From Candidatus Lambdaproteobacteria bacterium RIFOXYD2_FULL_56_26 (GTDB lineage Bacteria > SAR324 > XYD2-FULL-50-16), in assembly GCA_001783715.1 (NCBI GenBank), contig MFNF01000001.1:62001-126000 (forward strand): 64,000 bases of DNA. Direction: 5' to 3'. Under the pieces are notes generated by a model that saw only the letters and a list, made by a program, of their open reading frames with translations, made no database searches and was not told where the DNA came from. The stretch's first letter is position 1; each line of letters opens with the position of its first letter. Below are positions 26,301-35,780 of the stretch, in pieces. A program made the position numbers and the translations under genes.

Positions 26301-27223
26301 GTTTGTCCCAGCTGGGACCCCACTTGGAGTTGATGGCCTTGGGCAAAGCCGTAAGCAGTCATAGCCCCTTTGGATTCGGGCATCACCTGGGTCAAAAGCA
26401 AGGCCCCGGTTCCGGCGGCCACCAAGATCCCTTGGGGGGTGATGGACAGAACTTCCCCCGGTTGCCCTTGCCCCTCTGCCGGTTGGAGGCCCAGGAGCCG
26501 GAGCGATTTGCCCAGGGCCTTGGTCAAGACTCCCGGCTCGGGGCTCAAGGCCCGGAAGCGGTTGTGGAGTTCCGGGGCCGGGAGGGCCCAGTCCAACACC
26601 CGGTCTTCCTTGGTAATCATCCGGGTATAGGTGGCCGCACTGTGGTCCTGGGCTTGTGGGGTCAGTTGGTCGAAGTCTTCCAGGGTTTGGGTCAGGAGTG
26701 CCGCCCCCAGGGTGGACAACCTTTGGCCCAACTTGCCTGCATCCTCGAAAGGGTCGATAGGGGTGGTCCAGGTTTGCAACAGGTCCCCGGTATCCATGCC
26801 CACGTCCATCTTCATGGTGCAGACCCCGGTTTCCTGGTGTCCGAGCCAAAGGCTGAACTGGATCGGTGCCGCCCCGCGGAGCTGGGGCAAAAGGGAGGCA
26901 TGGAGGTTGATGCAGGCTTTTTGGGGCAGGTCCAAAAGGGCCTTGGGGAGAATTTTTCCGTAGGCAACCACCACAAAAAAGTCGGCCTTGTGGGCGGCCA
27001 ACCGCTCCAACACCTCCGGGGACTTGAGGCTTTCAGGTTGATATACTTCGAGCTGCCGAGACAGCGCCAACTCCTTGACCGGAGGGGCTTGGAGCTTGTG
27101 GCCTCGGCCTTTTTTACGGTCCGGCTGGCAGAGTACCAAGGGGACCTCGTGGCCCGCCTCCAGCAACGCTTCCAGACCGGGACAGGCGAATTGCGGGGTG
27201 CCCATAAACAGGATTTTAGCCAA
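26297..27223 (-). CDS. fmt: Methionyl-tRNA formyltransferase
   Basis: AKILFMGTPQFACPGLEALLEAGHEVPLVLCQPDRKKGRGHKLQAPPVKELAL...CINLHASLLPQLRGAAPIQFSLWLGHQETGVCTMKMDVGMDTGDLL; probable TTG start. Confidence 0.95.
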   Translation of the reverse strand: MAKILFMGTPQFACPGLEALLEAGHEVPLVLCQPDRKKGRGHKLQAPPVKELALSRQLEVYQPESLKSPEVLERLAAHKADFFVVVAYGKILPKALLDLPQKACINLHASLLPQLRGAAPIQFSLWLGHQETGVCTMKMDVGMDTGDLLQTWTTPIDPFEDAGKLGQRLSTLGAALLTQTLEDFDQLTPQAQDHSAATYTRMITKEDRVLDWALPAPELHNRFRALSPEPGVLTKALGKSLRLLGLQPAEGQGQPGEVLSITPQGILVAAGTGALLLTQVMPESKGAMTAYGFAQGHQLQVGSQLGQT

Positions 27224-28727
27224 CCAGGGCTCCCTGGGGTACGCTACCGGCCAAGGCTTGGCCCAGCGAAGGAGGGGCCCAGATCCGGTAGATTTCCTCA
27301 AAGGGGCTGGGGCCCGGCTCGATCTCCAGCCCGCCGATGTAGGCTTTGTTGACCATGTACTTCAACTCTTCTTTGATCTTGGCCTGAAACCCGGCCCGCT
27401 GGCCTGGGGATTTCTGCAACACAAAAGCGTCCAGCAACCGGCCGCCTTGGCATTCAAACACACCCTTCTTTTGGGCAAATTCCAAAACCCAGCAACCGGT
27501 CAAAAAGGCACTAAGCCCCGGCACCAGCCCGTGGGTTTGGGGGTTTTCCAAAAAGACTTCGGTGGGCACCAAGGCCAGCTCTCGGCCCAGACCCAGTTCC
27601 AGGACCAAGGGGTCCAACAGCAATTCCCAGGACCCCGGCCCACAAGCTTGGGTCCGTTTGCCCCAAAGGCCAAGCAGTGGGGTTTCTACACTGCCTTGGG
27701 CGGTGGAGCGAACCACCTTGACCTTGGTCAGGGCTTCCAGGACCGAGCCCAACAGGCCCAACTGCCGGTCGCTGACCTGCTGTCCTTTTTTGAGCTTGCC
27801 CAGCCATTCAAAATGGGTGGTCAAACAAAATTCAAACCGCTCCTCGGTCGCCCGGCCCAGCTGGCGCAGTACCGCCAGCAGGTGCTTGGCCCCCTCGAAG
27901 CTGTGTTGCCTTTGGATCTGGTGCTGCAAGGACAAAAGAGTTTGGGTCGGGTCGGCCGGGATCAGCTCGGGCGCTTCGTCCTTCCCGCCGAACCGCAGGC
28001 TCACTGGCCCGGTTGAAGCCAGCTGTGGCCTCCGTGCCGCCGATTCTAGACCCGATTCCAAGGCCAAAAGCCGGTCCTCGAACAACCGCTCCAAGACCAG
28101 CTGCTCCAGCACCAAAGAGCGGCAGAGTTGGTTTTGGGGCTGCCAAAAGGGGTTGAGCTGTGGGTTGATCTGGTCTTTCCTCCGCCAGACCAGCCGGGGG
28201 AAGTCCTGGCGCAGAAACTCCATCTCCAGCCCTTGGGGGGGGGGTTCCTCGTCCTGGTCCAAAAAGAACAGCGCCACCGTGTCGAGCAGGCGGTGGAACC
28301 CCGAATCTGGGTTGAGCAACAGGGCCTCGCCATACTGGGGGTCCAGTTCTTTGAGCCCGGCCACCAATTGTTCCCTGACCATGGGCCATTTTTCCTCAAC
28401 CGAACGGGGCAAGGCCAACAGCCGTAAAACCGTTATCTTGAGGGACTTCAGGGCCGGTTCGGCAAAAAGAAAGTGGCCGATGTCCTTGGTGCGAAACCAC
28501 AAGGCGACCTGCCGCCGCTGGTCCTGCCGGTTCTGCCCCTCGCCCCCTTGGGCCTCGAACAGCCGGTTGAGCCGGGCCTCGACCTCCGCCAAGACCGCTT
28601 CCTTTTGCCCCCCTTGGGCCTCATAGACCCCCAAGAGGAACTGCAAGGAAGAGAGCAGGTCGTAGCGGAGCGAATAGCGCTCCGGTGCGCCTTGGCGGTT
28701 GGTACGGATTCCTTGGAACAGCAGCAT
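27216..28727 (-). CDS. Uncharacterised protein (~503 aa)
   Basis: Long ORF, ATG at 28727, overlaps the fmt start; no family recognised. Confidence 0.7.
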   Translation of the reverse strand: MLLFQGIRTNRQGAPERYSLRYDLLSSLQFLLGVYEAQGGQKEAVLAEVEARLNRLFEAQGGEGQNRQDQRRQVALWFRTKDIGHFLFAEPALKSLKITVLRLLALPRSVEEKWPMVREQLVAGLKELDPQYGEALLLNPDSGFHRLLDTVALFFLDQDEEPPPQGLEMEFLRQDFPRLVWRRKDQINPQLNPFWQPQNQLCRSLVLEQLVLERLFEDRLLALESGLESAARRPQLASTGPVSLRFGGKDEAPELIPADPTQTLLSLQHQIQRQHSFEGAKHLLAVLRQLGRATEERFEFCLTTHFEWLGKLKKGQQVSDRQLGLLGSVLEALTKVKVVRSTAQGSVETPLLGLWGKRTQACGPGSWELLLDPLVLELGLGRELALVPTEVFLENPQTHGLVPGLSAFLTGCWVLEFAQKKGVFECQGGRLLDAFVLQKSPGQRAGFQAKIKEELKYMVNKAYIGGLEIEPGPSPFEEIYRIWAPPSLGQALAGSVPQGALVG

Positions 28728-28866
28728 TGGGGGACCGGGAAAGTTAGGTCCCTAAGATAGGTTGAAATGGGGGGGCAGGTCAAAGGGTTTCCAAAACCAT
28801 TGCTTAACCCTTCGGGATTCCAAGGGTTTTTGTTTTGGCTTCTGGGCAACCCTTTGAAACCTAAAA

Positions 28867-29868
28867 CTACCGAACCTGTTCTTGGGCCAGTTGGACCGAA
28901 GAAGCGCCCAGCAGGCTGGTCCGCTTGATTGCTTCGAGCTGTTCGAGCACAAAGGGGATCATGATGGCATCCCGTTGCTCAAATACCGGCTCTTTTTTCA
29001 GGACATGGAGCAACAACATCTGGGTGGCCTGGGTCATCTTGAGGTGGACCTGGTGGTGCAGCTCGCTTTGGCACAAGGGGTTGGGGGTGTTGTCTTCCAG
29101 CCTTGCGGGGAACAAGGAATGCAACCAACCGCTCAAGCCCGCCTCCAGGTTGTCCGAAGGGAGGTAGTCCAAAAAGGCAGTCAGAAAGGCGGACATCGCC
29201 TTGAGTTCCAAGGCTGCGTTCATCCACATCAGGTGGTGGGCACCAGCTACTTTTTTGGCATTTTTTTCAAACCGTCCGGCGATTTCCAAAAAGACCCCCA
29301 TGATCTTGGCAATCTGGGTCCCTGCTTGTTCCACTTGGATCCGTTTGACCGTAAAGGGGTTGTTTTGGGCGGACTGGTTGATCCTCTTGAACTCCCAAAA
29401 CCGTTTGAGTTCGCTCAACATCTTGCCGGGGCCGGTGGTCAGTTTGACCAACAGGTGTTCAATCTCCAGGATCAAGGTGAAGTTTTCGGTTGGGTTGCCG
29501 CCGATTTTTTCGCATGCCGATTCAATGGCCATGCAGCCCTCGCCATCGGCAAAAAAGTCCGGTCCCTGGAATTTTTGGTTTTTGTACTGGATCCACCAAT
29601 GGTAAAATTCCTTGGTGGCGTGGCGCAACAAGGCCGCCTGCCAGGAGAGCACCTCTTGGTTGAGGTCAAAGTCATGGGGGGTTTTTAGGCAATTGATCGC
29701 TTTGTGTTGCACCAGTTCGTACCCGTCCCGGTGGTGCAGTCTTTCCTCTCCATCGTCTTCATAGGCCAGGGAGTTTTGCAACCGCATAAAGAGAGCCCCG
29801 GCCAAGTATGACTCGGCTCCGGCGGCGATTTCCAGTTCGGTGCGAACGGCTTCTATGTACTGGTGCAT
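28867..29868 (-). CDS. Uncharacterised, mostly helical protein (~333 aa)
   Basis: MHQYIEAVRTELEIAAGAESYLAGALFMRLQNSLAYEDDGEERLHHRDGYELVQHKAINCLKT...; no family recognised. Confidence 0.65.
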   Translation of the reverse strand: MHQYIEAVRTELEIAAGAESYLAGALFMRLQNSLAYEDDGEERLHHRDGYELVQHKAINCLKTPHDFDLNQEVLSWQAALLRHATKEFYHWWIQYKNQKFQGPDFFADGEGCMAIESACEKIGGNPTENFTLILEIEHLLVKLTTGPGKMLSELKRFWEFKRINQSAQNNPFTVKRIQVEQAGTQIAKIMGVFLEIAGRFEKNAKKVAGAHHLMWMNAALELKAMSAFLTAFLDYLPSDNLEAGLSGWLHSLFPARLEDNTPNPLCQSELHHQVHLKMTQATQMLLLHVLKKEPVFEQRDAIMIPFVLEQLEAIKRTSLLGASSVQLAQEQVR

Positions 29869-30007
29869 GACCTCAGTCCCTCTTTTGTGGCGCAAAGGAA
29901 AAACCCAGGAGGGGGTTTTCTTTTTTGCGGTTTGGCAATAGACTACTCAAAAATTGGTTATTCAAGATTCAGTCCATTCTCAAAATCCCCGGCATTTTCG
30001 GAGTGTC

Positions 30008-31444
30008 ATGGCCCCTCGAGTCCGCTTTGCCCCCAGTCCTACCGGTTATTTGCACGTAGGCGGGTTGCGTACCTGTCTGTTCAATTTTTTGTTTGCCCGG
30101 TCCTGCGGGGGGACGATGATCCTGCGGTTTGAAGACACCGACCAAACCCGCAAGGTGGAGGGAGCCGAAGAAAACCTGTTGTCCTCCCTGGCTTGGGCAG
30201 GGATCACCTTCGATGAAGGGCCGACCCAGGGGGGGGGCTTTGGGCCTTACGTACAAAGCCAACGGTTGCCGGTATATAAAGAACACGTGGAAACGTTGCT
30301 GTCCCAAGGGGACGCTTACCCTTGTTTTTGTACGGAAGAAGAGCTGACCGCCATGCGGGAAGACCAGATCAAAAAAAAGCGACCCACCCGCTACGATGGT
30401 CGCTGCCGGAGGCTTTCCGCCGGTGAGGTGCAAGCCAAATTGGCGGCGGGCACCCCGCATGTGGTGCGGATGAAGATTGTCCATTCCCAAGGGGATTATC
30501 AGGTCAACGACCTGATCCGTGGGCCAGTGACCTTTTCGCCCAGCCAGATCGACGACCAAGTGATCTTAAAGACCGACGGCTTCCCGACCTACCACCTGGC
30601 TTCGGTGGTGGACGACCATTTGATGGAGATCACCCATGTGATTCGAGGGGAGGAATGGCTGCCTTCTACCCCCAAGCACCTCCAGCTGTACCAGTATTTT
30701 GGTTGGACCCCGCCCCAGTTTGCCCATCTGCCCCTCCTGCTGAACCCGGACCGGAGCAAACTTTCCAAACGGCAAGGAGACGTGGCGACCGAAGAATTCA
30801 AGGAAAAGGGGTACCTCAAGGAAGCGCTGGTCAACTTCGTGGCCCTCTTGGGCTGGAACCCCGGGGACGAACGGGAACTTTTTTCCATGGACCAGTTGGT
30901 CCAAGAATTTAGCTTGGAACGGGTCGGCAAGGCCGGATCGGTCTTTGACTTGGCCAAGCTGGGCTGGATGAACCAACAGCACATCAAGGGGCTGACGGTC
31001 GAAGCACTGATGGAACGGCTCGACCCTTGGATGCCCCTGGAGGCAAAGGCCTTGGACCCGGCTTTGCTTTTGAAAATGGTAACCTTGGTCAAAGACTCCT
31101 TGGTCCAATTGAGCGACATTGGAGAGAAGTTGGGGCTGTTTTTGAACCCCTCGGCCCAGGTCCAGGACCCGGCGTTGGTCGCCTTGATGACCACCCCGGA
31201 GGCCAAGGCGGTGTTCCGGGCGTTCCTGGAGGAAGCGGCACCTTTGGAGCAGTTGAACGGCCAGAACTTTGGGGAACTGATGAAAGGGGTGGCCAAAAAG
31301 TCGGAGGTCAAGGGCAAAGGCCTTTGGGTCCCCATGCGCTTGGCGATTACCTTGGCCGAACATGGCCCCGAGTTGCCTCTGGTGGCCGAGATTTTGGGGA
31401 AAGCCACCTGTCTGCGTAGGGTGGAACAGGCGTTGGCGCTGTAA
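30008..31444 (+). CDS. gltX: Glutamyl-tRNA synthetase
   Basis: VRFAPSPTGYLHVGGLRTCLFNFLFAR...MILRFEDTDQTRKVEGAEENLLSSLAWAGITFDEGP...HLPLLLNPDRSKLSKRQGDVATEEF. Confidence 0.97.
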   Translation: MAPRVRFAPSPTGYLHVGGLRTCLFNFLFARSCGGTMILRFEDTDQTRKVEGAEENLLSSLAWAGITFDEGPTQGGGFGPYVQSQRLPVYKEHVETLLSQGDAYPCFCTEEELTAMREDQIKKKRPTRYDGRCRRLSAGEVQAKLAAGTPHVVRMKIVHSQGDYQVNDLIRGPVTFSPSQIDDQVILKTDGFPTYHLASVVDDHLMEITHVIRGEEWLPSTPKHLQLYQYFGWTPPQFAHLPLLLNPDRSKLSKRQGDVATEEFKEKGYLKEALVNFVALLGWNPGDERELFSMDQLVQEFSLERVGKAGSVFDLAKLGWMNQQHIKGLTVEALMERLDPWMPLEAKALDPALLLKMVTLVKDSLVQLSDIGEKLGLFLNPSAQVQDPALVALMTTPEAKAVFRAFLEEAAPLEQLNGQNFGELMKGVAKKSEVKGKGLWVPMRLAITLAEHGPELPLVAEILGKATCLRRVEQALAL

Positions 31445-31463
31445 CGTCCCCTCGCAAAACCAC

Positions 31464-31970
31464 ATGGAGCCGAACATGACCTTGCCTGCCAAACGTGCGG
31501 AACCGATCAATACCATCGAGATTGTCTTTCCCGAAGACAGCAACCACTTCCAATCCCTCTTTGGCGGCAGGTTGCTGGCCTGGATGGACAAAGCCAGCTA
31601 CTACGCCGCCTTCCGTTATGCCGGGTTTCCGGCGGTGACCGCTTCGGTGGAAAGCTTGGACTTCAGTCACAGCCCCAAGGTGGGGGACGTGCTCGACATC
31701 ATCGCCCAAGTGATCCACACCGGTCGCAGCTCCATGGTGATCAAGGTGGATGTTTACTGCCAGGATGTTTACCACAAAAAAGAAAAGGTCTTGGCCAACA
31801 CCGGTTTTTTTAACTTTGTGGCCCTGGACCATGAAGGCCATCCTCAGCCCATCCCCCCTTTGCTGGTGGAAACCGAGACGGAAAAATCCCTCTGGGAATT
31901 GGGTCTAAAGGTCAAGGAAAGGGCTCGGAACCGTCGGCAAGACACCCCCAGGAAAGGACAAAAAAATTGA
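31464..31970 (+). CDS. Acyl-CoA thioesterase (hotdog fold)
   Basis: NTIEIVFPEDSNHFQSLFGGRLLAWMDKASYYAAFRYAGFPAVTASVESLDFSHSPKVGDVLDIIAQVIHTGRSSMVIKVDVY. Confidence 0.88.
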   Translation: MEPNMTLPAKRAEPINTIEIVFPEDSNHFQSLFGGRLLAWMDKASYYAAFRYAGFPAVTASVESLDFSHSPKVGDVLDIIAQVIHTGRSSMVIKVDVYCQDVYHKKEKVLANTGFFNFVALDHEGHPQPIPPLLVETETEKSLWELGLKVKERARNRRQDTPRKGQKN

Positions 31971-31995
31971 CCTTTGGTGCCAATCCCCTTAATCT
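31967..31995 (+). promoter_or_regulatory. Putative sigma70-type promoter of the Rrf2 gene
   Basis: TTGACC-N17-TAATCT ahead of ATG 32019. Confidence 0.5.
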
Positions 31996-32018
31996 GATCT
32001 TAAATAGAGGTATGGGCG

Positions 32019-32435
32019 ATGTTGTCGATCAGCAGCAAATGTAGGTACGGGATTTTGGCGGTTCTGGCGCTGGGGGAGAACTACGGCGGGGGCCTTTTGC
32101 AGATCAAGGACATAGCTGCAGCCAAAAACATCCCTCGCCAATACCTGGAACAAATCTTCAACCGTCTGGTGAACGCCGGGGTAGTTTCTTCGGTGCGAGG
32201 CAAAAAAGGCGGGTATGTCCTGGCCCAAGACCCGGCGAAGGTCAGCGTGCTGGATCTGGTGGATGTTCTTGAAGGCGGGGTACAGCTCTCGGGGGATTCC
32301 ACCAGCGGCCTGGACGCAATCAACGAATTGTTCAAAAAAGCCGAAGAAAAACTCAAACAAGACTTTTCCATCACCTTGGCCGACCTGATTTTGCGCCAGC
32401 AAGCGTTGTTGGAAAACGTGATGTACCACATTTAA
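32019..32435 (+). CDS. Rrf2-family transcriptional regulator lacking Fe-S cysteines (CymR-like)
   Basis: MLSISSKCRYGILAVLALGENYGGGLLQIKDIAAAKNIPRQYLEQIFNRLVNAGVVSSVRGKKGGYVLAQDPAKVSVLDLVDVLEG. Confidence 0.9.
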   Translation: MLSISSKCRYGILAVLALGENYGGGLLQIKDIAAAKNIPRQYLEQIFNRLVNAGVVSSVRGKKGGYVLAQDPAKVSVLDLVDVLEGGVQLSGDSTSGLDAINELFKKAEEKLKQDFSITLADLILRQQALLENVMYHI

Positions 32436-32628
32436 GTTTCCCGGTCCGGTCCCCTCCCTTTTGGCTTCCCTGCGTTTCTTTTTAATCCAAAGTAACTGTT
32501 TTTTTTCCGCAATCCATTGCCTTAAAGCTTAGGGACATCCGCTACCCGTCTGGGTCGCCCCTGCTGACAGGAAAAAACTTGTAGCTGGCTGCTAGAAATG
32601 ATAGGTTCAGGCAAAAGGAGAAAAACCT

Positions 32629-32988
32629 ATGAAAGTACTGGTAATCGAAGACAATCCCTCCAGCATGTTGGTGGCCAAGTCCATCCTGGAAAGCCAGGGG
32701 CACTTGGTGTTGACCGCCTTTGATGCCAAACTGGGAATGTCGCTGGCCAAGTCGGAGCACCCCAACCTGATCATTATGGACCTGGAGCTACCCGATGTGG
32801 ACGGTTTCGAGGCGACCCGGACTCTCAAGGCCGACCAACAGACCGCCCACATCCCGGTGATGGCTCTAACCGCTTGCGCAATGCCTGAAGACAAAAAAAA
32901 GGCGGTCTTGGCCGGTTGTGATTCCTACCTTTCCAAACCCTTTCGTTTGGAACCCTTCCTGGCCCAGGTCAACGGCTTTGAGCCCTAG
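32629..32988 (+). CDS. Single-domain response regulator (CheY/DivK-like)
   Basis: MKVLVIEDNPSSMLVAKSILESQGHLVLTAFDAKLGMSLAKSEHPNLIIMDLELPDVDGFEATRTLKADQQTAHIPVMALTACAMPEDKKKAVLAGCDSYLSKPF. Confidence 0.95.
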   Translation: MKVLVIEDNPSSMLVAKSILESQGHLVLTAFDAKLGMSLAKSEHPNLIIMDLELPDVDGFEATRTLKADQQTAHIPVMALTACAMPEDKKKAVLAGCDSYLSKPFRLEPFLAQVNGFEP

Positions 32989-33017
32989 GCCCTAGGCCCT
33001 TTTCCACCTCCCATTCC

Positions 33018-33051
33018 GATTGACAAGGACCCATAAAAAGGGGATTGACAA
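33018..33051 (+). repeat. Direct repeat GATTGACAA x2 (25-bp spacing) overlapping the hcyS promoter
   Basis: GATTGACAA at 33018-33026 and 33043-33051; the second contains the -35 hexamer. Confidence 0.6.
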
Positions 33052-33073
33052 CTTTTGCCCTCTGGTCTATAAC
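33045..33073 (+). promoter_or_regulatory. sigma70-type promoter of the sulfur assimilation operon
   Basis: TTGACA (33045-33050)-N17-TATAAC (33068-33073). Confidence 0.75.
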
Positions 33074-33108
33074 ATGACTAACCTGATCAACATAACAACA
33101 AAGGAAAC

Positions 33109-33315
33109 ATGGAACTGACAGTCAATGGTGAAAAGGTGCAGGTTGCCGATGGCTTAAACTTGAGCGGATTGTTGGCAGCCCAAAAGGTAGAGAACCCGGA
33201 CATGGTTTCGGTCCAGGTGAACGGTGAGTTTGTCGAAAAGGACCAATATGGCTCCACCCAACTCCAGCCGGGGCAAGAGGTGGACTTTTTGTACTTCATG
33301 GGCGGCGGGGCCTGA
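33109..33315 (+). CDS. hcyS: ThiS-like sulfur carrier protein with C-terminal -GGGA (HcyS-like)
   Basis: MELTVNGEKVQVADGLNLSGLLAAQ...VQVNGEFVEKDQYGSTQLQPGQEVDFLYFMGGGA; adjacent MetY, E1 and JAMM genes. Confidence 0.88.
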   Translation: MELTVNGEKVQVADGLNLSGLLAAQKVENPDMVSVQVNGEFVEKDQYGSTQLQPGQEVDFLYFMGGGA

Positions 33316-33333
33316 GGCCCAAGGACACAAACG

Positions 33334-34563
33334 ATGAAAGGATTTACCACCAAAGCGATTCATGGCCAAAGGAGCAAACCTGATGCCCACGGGGCACTGC
33401 GTATGCCCCTTTACGACACTGCCTCTTTTGAACACCCCAGTTCCAGGGAGATCGAGCTGGCCTTCGGCGGGAAAAGGCCCTCCCACGTCTATACCAGGAT
33501 CAGTAACCCGACCATCGAAGACTTTGAGCAAAAGATGCGGCTCATCTCCGGTGGATTGGCGGTGCTGGCCCTTTCAAGTGGCATGGCGGCGATCAGCAAT
33601 TTGGTGATGACCCTTTGTGAGGCCGGGACCAACGTGGTGACCAGCCGCCACCTTTTTGGCAACACCGTTTCCTTGTTTGAGCACAGCCTCAAGCCTTGGG
33701 GCCTGGAAGTCCGGTATGTGGACATGACCAACCTCAAGGAAGTGGAAGACGCGATCGACGAAAAAACCCGACTGGTGTTTTTGGAAGTGATCACCAATCC
33801 CCAACTGGAAGTGGCCGATTGCAAGGCCCTTTCCGCTTTGACTCAGTCCAAGGGAGTGCCCTTGGGGGTGGATTGTACCGTGACCACTCCTTACCTGTTC
33901 AATTCCAAGGAGTTTGGGGTCAACGTTGAGGTCCTCAGTACCACCAAGTACATCTCCGGTGGGGCGACTACGGTCGGTGGGGTTTTGATCGACAATGGCA
34001 ACTTTGACTGGAAAAAAAGCCCCAAACTGGCTGAGAAGGCCAAGAAGATGGGGCCTATGGCTTTTATCGCCACTTTGCGCATGGAGGTTTACCGAAACCT
34101 GGGGGCTTGTTTGGCTCCGCACAATGCCTACCTGCAGGCCTTGGGGCTGGAAACCTTGGGCCTGCGGGTGGACCGTAGTTGCGAAAACGCCTTGGCCTTG
34201 GCCAAACAGCTGCAAAACCACCCCAAGGTCAAACGGGTGCTGTACCCAGGTTTGCCCGAGGACCGGTTCCACAAGCTGGCCAAAGCGCAATTCGGTGGAA
34301 GGTATGGAGGGATTGTTTGCTTTGAATTGGCTGATAAAGAGGCTTGTTTTACTGCCATGGATCGGGTCAAATTGATCAAGCGGGCCACCAATATCAACGA
34401 CAACAAAACTATGATCCTTCACCCCGCCTCAACCACCTTCATCGAATACAGCGAAGAAGAAAAAGCCAAGATGCAGGTCGGGGAAGCCCTGATCCGCCTT
34501 TCGGTAGGAATTGAGGACCTGGAGGACTTGACCGAAGACCTAACCCAAGCGCTGGAGACTTGA
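33334..34563 (+). CDS. metY: PLP-dependent O-acetylhomoserine sulfhydrylase
   Basis: FTTKAIHGQRSKPDAHGALRMPLYDTASFEHPSS...HVYTRISNPTIEDFEQKMRLISGGLAVLALSSGMAAI...EVLSTTKYISGGATTVGGVLID...ILHPASTTF. Confidence 0.92.
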   Translation: MKGFTTKAIHGQRSKPDAHGALRMPLYDTASFEHPSSREIELAFGGKRPSHVYTRISNPTIEDFEQKMRLISGGLAVLALSSGMAAISNLVMTLCEAGTNVVTSRHLFGNTVSLFEHSLKPWGLEVRYVDMTNLKEVEDAIDEKTRLVFLEVITNPQLEVADCKALSALTQSKGVPLGVDCTVTTPYLFNSKEFGVNVEVLSTTKYISGGATTVGGVLIDNGNFDWKKSPKLAEKAKKMGPMAFIATLRMEVYRNLGACLAPHNAYLQALGLETLGLRVDRSCENALALAKQLQNHPKVKRVLYPGLPEDRFHKLAKAQFGGRYGGIVCFELADKEACFTAMDRVKLIKRATNINDNKTMILHPASTTFIEYSEEEKAKMQVGEALIRLSVGIEDLEDLTEDLTQALET

Positions 34564-34566
34564 GGC

Positions 34567-35382
34567 ATGATTGATTTTACCGAAGAACAACTGGAGCGAT
34601 ACTCAAGGCACATCATCCTCAAGGAAGTGGGGGTCGAAGGCCAATCCAAGCTGCTCCAGGCCAAGGTCCTGATCATCGGTGCCGGGGGCCTGGGTGCGCC
34701 GATCGCCCTTTATCTGGCTGCCGCCGGGGTGGGGACCATTGGGATCGTGGATGCCGACGTGGTGGACCTTTCCAACCTCCAGCGGCAGGTGATCCATTTC
34801 ACCGCCGACGTGGACCGGCCCAAGGTCGAATCTGCGGCCAACAAGATGAGGGCGATCAACCCCGATGTCAACGTGATCACTCACCAGCTCTTTGCCGGGG
34901 CGGAAAATATCCTGGACCTCTTGGCCCCCTACGACTTTATTGTGGACGGGACCGACAACTTCGGCACCAAGTTCCTGGTCAACGATGCCTGTGTCGTAGC
35001 CAAAAAGCCCTATTCCCATGGCGGAATCCTGCGGTTCACCGGCCAGATGATGACCATTCTGCCCGGCGAGACTGCCTGTTACCGTTGTGTCTTCCGGGAA
35101 CCCCCTCCGCCGAACTCGGTGCCCACCTGCTCCCAAGCGGGCGTATTGGGGGCGATTGCCGGGATGCTTGGGACCATGCAGGCCACCGAAACCCTGAAGT
35201 TTATCACCGGGGCGGGACAGTTGGCCACCAACAGCTTGGTGAGCTTTAACGCCTTGAACATGGACTTTCGTAAAGTGAAGCTCAAGCGGCAAGCCAACTG
35301 CCCGATCTGTGGGGACCACCCGGTGATCACCCACCTGGAAGAAGCCGCCATGCCCCTTTGCGACCTCAAGGCGAAGCATTGA
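34567..35382 (+). CDS. hcyF: HesA/MoeB/ThiF-family E1-like adenylyltransferase (HcyF-like)
   Basis: LERYSRHIILKEVGVEGQSKLLQAKVLIIGAGGLGAPIALYLAAAGVGTIGIVDADVVDLSNLQRQVIH...CPICGDHPVI. Confidence 0.93.
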   Translation: MIDFTEEQLERYSRHIILKEVGVEGQSKLLQAKVLIIGAGGLGAPIALYLAAAGVGTIGIVDADVVDLSNLQRQVIHFTADVDRPKVESAANKMRAINPDVNVITHQLFAGAENILDLLAPYDFIVDGTDNFGTKFLVNDACVVAKKPYSHGGILRFTGQMMTILPGETACYRCVFREPPPPNSVPTCSQAGVLGAIAGMLGTMQATETLKFITGAGQLATNSLVSFNALNMDFRKVKLKRQANCPICGDHPVITHLEEAAMPLCDLKAKH

Positions 35383-35780
35383 TGAAGCTGAAAAAGTCGA
35401 TTTATGAAGCGATCATTGCCCAGGCCCAGCGGGAGCTTCCCAACGAGGCCTGCGGCTATTTGGCCGAGAAGGACGGCCAGGTGGTGGCTCACTATGAGCT
35501 GTACAATGTGGATCAGTCCTTTGAACATTTTTCCATGGACCCCAAGGAACAGTTTGGGGCGGTCAAATCCATGCGGAGCCAGGGACAAACCTTGGCGGCG
35601 GTTTATCACAGCCACCCCAGCACCCCGGCGAGGCCTTCGGTGGAAGACATCAAGCTGGCCTACGACCCGAAGTTGAGTTACCTGATCATCTCCCTGGCCG
35701 AGCCGACCCCGTCGGTGAAGTCTTTTAAGATCGAAGGGGGACAAGTCAGACCTGAAGAAATCACCCTCCTGGAGGATTAA
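35382..35780 (+). CDS. hcyD: JAMM/Mov34 metallopeptidase (HcyD/Mec+-like)
   Basis: ELPNEACGYLAEKDGQVV...TLAAVYHSHPSTPARPSVEDIKLAYDP (HSHPS-x7-D JAMM motif). Confidence 0.92.
   Translation: MKLKKSIYEAIIAQAQRELPNEACGYLAEKDGQVVAHYELYNVDQSFEHFSMDPKEQFGAVKSMRSQGQTLAAVYHSHPSTPARPSVEDIKLAYDPKLSYLIISLAEPTPSVKSFKIEGGQVRPEEITLLED

Noticed and set aside
32985-33005. CCCTAGG tandem repeat after the response regulator
   Set aside because: Only about 20 bp and includes the stop codon; too short to claim a functional repeat, no clear T-run.
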